Shown one piece after another: positions 62,953 through 64,000 of a stretch of 64,000 nt of DNA. Where the stretch lies: assembly GCF_003007735.2 (NCBI RefSeq), contig NZ_PXNQ02000007.1, positions 62,001 through 126,000 of the forward strand, in the 5' to 3' direction. Every line of letters starts with the position of its first letter. Position 1 is the stretch's first letter. The notes under the pieces were generated by a model, which was not told where the DNA came from, made no database searches, and saw only the letters and a program-made list of their open reading frames with translations. Source of the DNA: Paracoccus methylarcula (lineage in GTDB: Bacteria > Pseudomonadota > Alphaproteobacteria > Rhodobacterales > Rhodobacteraceae). The translations under genes and the position numbers were made by a program.

Positions 62953-64000
62953 CAGACCAGGACTCCCGCCGTCACGTCCTCGACGCGGCACAGCGCGGTG
63001 CCGCCGGAGGTGGCATTCGCCCCGATCCCGACCATGCCGCCGTCATATATGGTGGCCTCGGCCGTGAGCGTTTCCGCGCCGTTGATATAGGCCCGGAGCA
63101 TGTTTCCGTCCCGCTCCAGCCGGGCGGTCAGCGGATAGGTCAGGACGCCGGAACTGGTGGCCGCGAGGGTGACTGTGTTCAATGCCTCGTCCTCCTCTTC
63201 GAGAACAAGTTGCGAGGACCGAAGATTGAGGCGGTAGCGACGTGTTTGCCGGGTTGCACATTGAGGTAGAGGAATGTCCCGCGTCCGGCCGAAAGGCTAT
63301 TACCTCCGCCAAGAACATTGGCCTCGATGAACTGATCAGGCGGAAGGAAATCAGCCGATTGCACCACAGGCAGAGCGTTGATCGCGCTCGGTTGCGCCGC
63401 GTTGCTGACGATCGACATGATCGCACTCTGCGTACGTACATTGACCCATCGATCATCGTCGGCCAGCGGTTCGTCGGCGCGATCGAAGGTGTCGGCAAAG
63501 TTCAGGGCTGGATTGGGCAGTACCTCGGCCCACAAATCAACACCAGCCGCCATCTTTTCACTTGGGTCATCGAAGGTCCGCCACATGACCATGGCAGCGC
63601 CCACAGGACGGTCAGGCAGCGCGGCGCGTCGTTGAACTACCGCCTGCATGGAGCCGGATGCACTGGCTTTCAGCGCGTCAATCTCCGCCTGCATGGCCTG
63701 AATGACGGATTCCTTTGCAACCTTGGCGATGCGGATCCAATAGCCATCGTTGGCGGTCGGGACGCGCCCCTCTGTAGGCGGACTTCCCTGATCCCCCGAC
63801 TTGCGCCACAGACCCACATAGGAGCTGCCAAGCGTCGTCGTAACGATCATCTTGGTGCTGGCGGGGACAGTATAGGCCTCTGGTGTTTCGGCCTCGATAT
63901 GCGTGGCCCGATCTACCCATTTGGCGTCGTTTGCATTCAATCGGGTATCAAGCGCTTGGATTTGAGTAACGGTGCCCTCGATCACGCCCTCGATATAGGG
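62952..64000 (-). pseudogene. Phage tail fibre-like protein, partial, with single-base frameshift
   Basis: The reading frame is open through the window end (YIEGVIEGTVTQIQALDTRLN), so the N-terminus is missing. A helix-rich part is followed by ALNFADTFDRADEPLADDDRWV, the start of a concanavalin/laminin-G-like domain, and SLSAGRGTFLYLNVQPG. At 63205-63207 one base is lacking; with it restored, the protein reads LVLEEEDEALNTVTLAATSS and continues through GNMLRAYINGAETL to the stop at 62952. Such domains bind glycans on host surfaces. Lesion probably a sequencing error. Confidence 0.6.

Larger units (their letters stand above)
46635..64000. mobile_element. Integrated prophage-like element, left part (continues past the window)
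   Basis: It begins at a partial copy of tRNA-Arg(CCG) and has phage-type nuclease, lysis and tail genes, a VgrG/PAAR island, and a large glycan enzyme. Genes from 46816 to 53056 read rightward; those from 53109 on read leftward. G+C drops sharply at 49900-51800. No integrase, capsid or packaging genes are in the window; they should lie to the right, up to an intact tRNA-Arg(CCG) gene. Confidence 0.7.

Noticed and set aside
61246..63090. 614-residue plus-strand frame opposite the tail oxidoreductase
   Set aside because: Shadow of the minus-strand FAD protein, which has intact family motifs; the plus-strand reading shows none.

Overview
The window (high G+C, about 65% by eye) reads as the chromosome of an alphaproteobacterium of the Rhodobacteraceae, most likely Paracoccus or a close relative. 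This rests on the murA-DUF2948 pair, the small DUF6525 and DUF1826 proteins beside a COG0523 GTPase, the FixLJ pair, and an intergenic GACAAAGAAGAAG repeat I associate with this family. The genus is an inference.

Layout. 1-4242: an amino-acid ABC ATPase (cut by the window edge), a TetR regulator, and an arginine transaminase/2-ketoarginine decarboxylase pair (aruH/aruI-like). 4369-7596: an oxidoreductase remnant, a nitroreductase, and a haem-PAS FixL/FixJ oxygen-sensing pair. 7759-11102: a siderophore receptor and inner-membrane permease. 11399-15865: tRNA-Thr, murA, DUF2948, a GNAT, nth and a PfkB-type nucleoside kinase. 16081-18226: a zinc metallochaperone operon behind a good Zur box, divergent from an ABC-F ATPase and mipA. 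21245-25762: a complete Liv-type ABC transporter, facing DUF2783 and a flavin aromatic hydroxylase. 28031-30412: an RTX protein with three 124-residue tandem repeats.

31025-37506 is a cluster of nitrilase-family amidase, amino-acid 2-monooxygenase (DavB-like), guanidinobutyrase, and NhaC- and AGCS-type carriers. Read together it encodes an arginine oxygenase route: arginine to 4-guanidinobutanamide, to 4-guanidinobutanoate, to GABA plus urea. On the opposite strand, 37555-43391 is an RpiR-headed operon for a cationic-type amino-acid ABC transporter plus an N-succinylamino-acid racemase and its GNAT partner, a D-amino-acid salvage module. 43559-46078 holds an Lrp regulator divergent from arginase and ornithine cyclodeaminase. 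Genes for three independent ways to open arginine therefore lie within 45 kb.

From 46635 to the window end is an integrated element. It begins at a 50-base copy of the 3' half of tRNA-Arg(CCG), which marks one attachment junction; the other end is outside the window. It carries phage-type small genes, a VgrG/PAAR island with a probable effector-immunity pair and an AP2-domain protein, a lysis cassette on the minus strand, an alpha/beta-hydrolase, a 1526-residue three-domain glycan enzyme, and tail genes in which an FAD-dependent oxidoreductase domain is fused to a structural N-terminus.

Seven otherwise well-preserved genes each carry exactly one single-base deletion, mostly in short G or C runs. 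Uncorrected sequencing error explains this better than seven independent gene losses, so genes marked pseudogene for this reason may be intact in the organism.
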